A stretch of DNA of 64,000 nt from JAJTFW01 sp903922455. GTDB taxonomy: Bacteria; Bacteroidota; Bacteroidia; AKYH767-A; OLB10. This document shows positions 61,996-64,000 of this stretch, one piece after another. Positions within the stretch are counted from its first letter, which is position 1; each line of letters opens with the position of its first letter. The translations under genes and the position numbers were made by a program. The stretch covers positions 186,001 to 250,000 of the forward strand of contig CALQEU020000001.1 of the NCBI GenBank assembly GCA_943329665.2, given 5' to 3'. The notes below the pieces were generated by a model. It ran no database searches. It was not told the origin of the DNA and saw nothing but the letters and a program-made list of their open reading frames with translations.

Positions 61996-62406
61996 ATGAA
62001 CTATGTTTTGAAATATGATTTGGGTAAGATAATTATCTTCGATGGCTATTGCAACTTCTGTAACTGGGGAATTCAGTTTTTGTTAAGACGTGATAAGCAG
62101 AATTCATTTTTATTTTCTGCAAGTCAAAGTGAAAATGGAAAGAAATTATTAGACCACTTCAATATCCAAGAAGTCGAAAGTGTACTTTACATTAGGAATG
62201 GAGTGGTGCTGAAATCTTCTACTGCAGTACTCCATGTGCTTCGTGATTTAGGATATCCGTGGAAAATATTTTTCGTGTTCATCCATGTTCCCGCATTTAT
62301 TCGAAATGCAATTTATAAAGTATTTGCAAAAGTTCGATATTCATTTTTTGGTCGAAGGGCAACATGTAGATTGCCCCGTGAAAATGAATTAAATCGATTT
62401 CTTTAA
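61996..62406 (+). CDS. DCC family (DUF393) thiol-oxidoreductase-like protein
   Basis: This is a 136-residue protein with the family hallmark IIIFDGYCNFCNWGIQFLLR, in which D16 and C19-x-x-C22 form the D-x-x-C-x-x-C motif. LKSSTAVLHVLRDLGYPWKI and FGRRATCRLP complete the family pattern. Members are predicted to act in thiol-disulfide exchange, but biochemical proof is limited. The length is normal. A CTATTTTG sequence just upstream is a near-match to the -7 box with a short spacer. It converges with mdh through a bidirectional terminator. Confidence 0.9.
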   Translation: MNYVLKYDLGKIIIFDGYCNFCNWGIQFLLRRDKQNSFLFSASQSENGKKLLDHFNIQEVESVLYIRNGVVLKSSTAVLHVLRDLGYPWKIFFVFIHVPAFIRNAIYKVFAKVRYSFFGRRATCRLPRENELNRFL

Positions 62407-62433
62407 AAACAAATAATCCTGTTTAAAAAACAT

Positions 62434-62465
62434 AAAAGCCTGCGACTGAAGTCGAAGGCTTTTGT
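62434..62465. terminator. bidirectional terminator between the DCC gene and mdh
   Basis: AAAAGCCT (62434-62441) pairs with AGGCTTTT (62456-62463), with an inner CGACT/AGTCG extension after one mismatch. T-runs occur on both sides in the two directions. Confidence 0.85.
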
Positions 62466-62491
62466 GATAGGCTTTTGTGGCTATCGAAATA

Positions 62492-63433
62492 TTATTTAGC
62501 CGAAACCGACATAGTATCCAATACACTCATCACTTCTTTTACAGCGATGGATGATTTGGTCAGTAAATCTTTTTCGTCTTTGTTTAATTTAAGTTCGATG
62601 ATTTCTTCAATACCGTTCTTTCCTAATTTAACAGGAACTCCTAGGTAAACATTCTTCTCACCATATTCACCTTGCAACCAAGCGCAAACTGGGAAAATTC
62701 TTTTTTGATCACGAACAATTGCTTCTACCATTTGTGCAGCAGCAGCTCCTGGTGCATACCACGCTGATGTGCCCATCAAGTTTACTAATTCTCCACCGCC
62801 CGATTTGGTGCGTTGAACAATGGCTTCCAATTTATCGGCATCAATTAATTCAGTTACCGGAATTCCAGCTACAGTGGTGTAACGTGGAAGTGGTACCATC
62901 GTATCCCCATGTCCGCCCATCAATACTGCTTGAATATCTTTTGGGGAACAATCTAATGCTTCAGCAAGGAATGCACGATAGCGTGCAGTATCTAAAATTC
63001 CAGCCATTCCAAAAACGCGCTTAGAATCAAAACCAGCAGTTAAATAAGAGCAGTACGTCATTACATCCAATGGATTGCTTACCACAATGATGATGCAATT
63101 AGGACTATATTTAATAATTTGTTCTGTTACCGACTTCACAATACCCGCATTGGTAGCGATTAAATCATCGCGACTCATACCCGGTTTGCGTGGGAGACCT
63201 GAAGTAATTACAACTACTTCAGAATTTGCAGTTGCACTGTAATCATTTGTCACACCTTTAATACGTGTATCATACATATTAATGGGAGCAGTTTGCCACA
63301 TGTCGAGGGATTTACCTTCAGCTGTGCCTTCTTTGATATCAAGTAAAACTACTTCGTTTACTAGTTCGCGCTCAGCTATAACATTTGCGCAAGTTGCGCC
63401 AACGTTACCGGCGCCTACTACTGTTACTTTCAT
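62492..63433 (-). CDS. mdh: malate dehydrogenase (NAD-dependent)
   Basis: Mdh interconverts malate and oxaloacetate in the TCA cycle. The 313-residue protein is the LDH-like type common in Bacteroidota. It has the NAD-binding motif VTVVGAGNVGATCANVIAER, the substrate-binding loop GLPRKPGMSRDDL, VSNPLDVMTYCSYLTAGF, the catalytic Asp/Arg region ILDTARYRAFLAEAL, and the catalytic His H175 in MGGHGDTMVPLPRY. The C-terminal SGGGELVNLMGTSAWYAPG is also as expected. The ATG is clear. Three palindromic repeats lie between it and the upstream gyrB. Confidence 0.96.
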   Translation of the reverse strand: MKVTVVGAGNVGATCANVIAERELVNEVVLLDIKEGTAEGKSLDMWQTAPINMYDTRIKGVTNDYSATANSEVVVITSGLPRKPGMSRDDLIATNAGIVKSVTEQIIKYSPNCIIIVVSNPLDVMTYCSYLTAGFDSKRVFGMAGILDTARYRAFLAEALDCSPKDIQAVLMGGHGDTMVPLPRYTTVAGIPVTELIDADKLEAIVQRTKSGGGELVNLMGTSAWYAPGAAAAQMVEAIVRDQKRIFPVCAWLQGEYGEKNVYLGVPVKLGKNGIEEIIELKLNKDEKDLLTKSSIAVKEVMSVLDTMSVSAK

Positions 63434-63452
63434 TGAGATGATGGTTTTAAGA

Positions 63453-63543
63453 CCTAGGGTTAAAACCCTAGGTTGAGATGTTTTTGTTTTGTGTCCTAGG
63501 GTTGAAACCCTAGGTTGTGATGTCCTAGGGTTGAAACCCTAGG
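63453..63543. repeat. three palindromic repeats CCTAGGGTT(A/G)AAACCCTAGG
   Basis: Copies are at 63453-63472, 63495-63514 and 63524-63543, spaced 42 and 29 bases apart. Each is a near-perfect 20-base palindrome with the variable centre A or G. All are followed by TT and two by TGTGATGTCC-like or GATG linkers, so the unit also includes part of the spacer. They lie between gyrB (minus) and mdh (minus). Confidence 0.9.
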
Positions 63544-63546
63544 TTA

Positions 63547-64000
63547 TTATGCGTCTACTTTCGCGTACTTGGCATTTTTCTCGATGAACTCTCTGCGTGG
63601 TGGAACATCGTCTCCCATCAACATTGAGAATATGCGATCTGCTTCTGCAGCACTATCTATTGTTACTTGACGTAATGTTCTTGTATCAGGACGCATGGTA
63701 GTTTCCCACAATTGTTCTGCATTCATTTCTCCAAGACCTTTATAACGTTGAATAGTTACCGAACTTTCTTTTCCATCACCTGCAATTCTTTTGATGGCTT
63801 CCTGACGTTGTTCTTCTGTCCAGCAGTATGTTGATTCTCTTCCTTTTTTTACTAAGTATAAAGGCGGAGTAGCAATGTAAACATATCCTTCTTCAATTAG
63901 TTCTTTCATATGTCGGAAAAAGAAAGTTAAAATCAATGTAGTGATATGACTACCGTCGATGTCGGCATCGGTCATGATTACTACTTTATGGTAACGTAAT
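63547..64000 (-). CDS. gyrB: DNA gyrase subunit B, C-terminal end (runs off the window)
   Basis: The frame is open from the window edge with LRYHKVVIMTDADIDGSHI, the TOPRIM metal-binding DxD and the GyrB/ParE core. It continues to ITTLILTFFFRHMKELIEEG, IQRYKGLGEMNAEQLWETTM (the QRYKGLGEM motif of GyrB) and the ending DDVPPRREFIEKNAKYAKVDA (in two parts: DDVPPRREFIEK, NAKYAKVDA). Only the last 151 codons are present. Gyrase is preferred to ParE because of the REFIEKNAKYA ending. Confidence 0.93.
   Translation of the reverse strand, partial: LRYHKVVIMTDADIDGSHITTLILTFFFRHMKELIEEGYVYIATPPLYLVKKGRESTYCWTEEQRQEAIKRIAGDGKESSVTIQRYKGLGEMNAEQLWETTMRPDTRTLRQVTIDSAAEADRIFSMLMGDDVPPRREFIEKNAKYAKVDA

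Noticed and set aside
1..64000. CRISPR arrays, insertion sequences, prophage, tRNA and rRNA genes
   Set aside because: None was recognised on reading both strands; this is by eye and could miss a diverged element.

Overview
The window is AT-rich chromosomal DNA from a member of the Bacteroidota. The evidence is the type IX secretion and gliding genes (porU, porV, a porP/SprF-like gene, gldJ), a fused secDF, short class-3 type proS, the ExbB-ExbD-ExbD-TonB order, T9SS sorting domains, and many Bacteroidota-type promoter boxes (TAnnTTTG, often with TTG or TTTG about 20 bases upstream). A futalosine-pathway mqnA suggests a lineage near Cytophagales, Sphingobacteriales or Chitinophagales, but this is inference. 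No rRNA, tRNA, CRISPR array, insertion sequence or prophage was recognised. The region reads as a stable chromosome core with a few lineage-specific genes.

Layout. 1-2.5 kb: the 3' part of recG, a short repeat patch, ispF. 2.5-10.4 kb: T9SS/gliding block, with porU-porV-ispF on the minus strand divergent from porP-like and gldJ on the plus strand. 10.5-13.7 kb: a small unknown gene with ftsE, then two glycosyltransferases. 14-21.8 kb: secDF, an outer-membrane-type protein, an RmlD-like reductase, a K+ channel with an RCK domain, a PspC protein and DUF2851. 22-31.3 kb: pyrG, yidC, a DUF6438 lipoprotein, hppD, a membrane-anchored protein with a BNR-associated N-terminal domain, and an alpha-oxoamine synthase-like enzyme. 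31.3-34 kb: a response regulator divergent from a PAS histidine kinase. 34-36.8 kb: the minus-strand run amn-holA-mqnA. 36.8-42.7 kb: an orphan HsdR_N nuclease-like gene, then rmuC, a GWxTD lipoprotein, rlmB and a GT-C glycosyltransferase. 42.7-48.4 kb: a FadL-like porin, a striking low-complexity lipoprotein, proS and an unknown gene. 48.6-55.3 kb: TPR protein, PstS-like lipoprotein, a small membrane protein, the tonB-exbD-exbD-exbB operon and yajQ. 55.5-61.9 kb: a four-gene operon of two tandem FG-GAP proteins with T9SS sorting domains, a lipoprotein, and a lipoprotein joining a CX4CH cytochrome-like domain to a beta-propeller. 62-64 kb: a DCC-family gene, mdh, three palindromic repeats and the 3' end of gyrB.

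How the genes work together. SecDF and YidC serve export and insertion at the inner membrane. PorV, PorU, GldJ and the PorP-like protein belong to the outer-membrane secretion, sortase and gliding apparatus. The two FG-GAP proteins at 55.5-60 kb are likely cargo of that apparatus, because they carry a signal peptide and a C-terminal sorting domain. ExbB/ExbD/TonB supplies energy for outer-membrane transport. The best candidate for an undescribed system is the 55.5-61.9 kb operon. The membrane-anchored BNR-associated protein and the Asn/Tyr/Trp/Gly-rich lipoprotein are the next most unusual genes. All calls rest on reading the sequence and translations; no database search was run.
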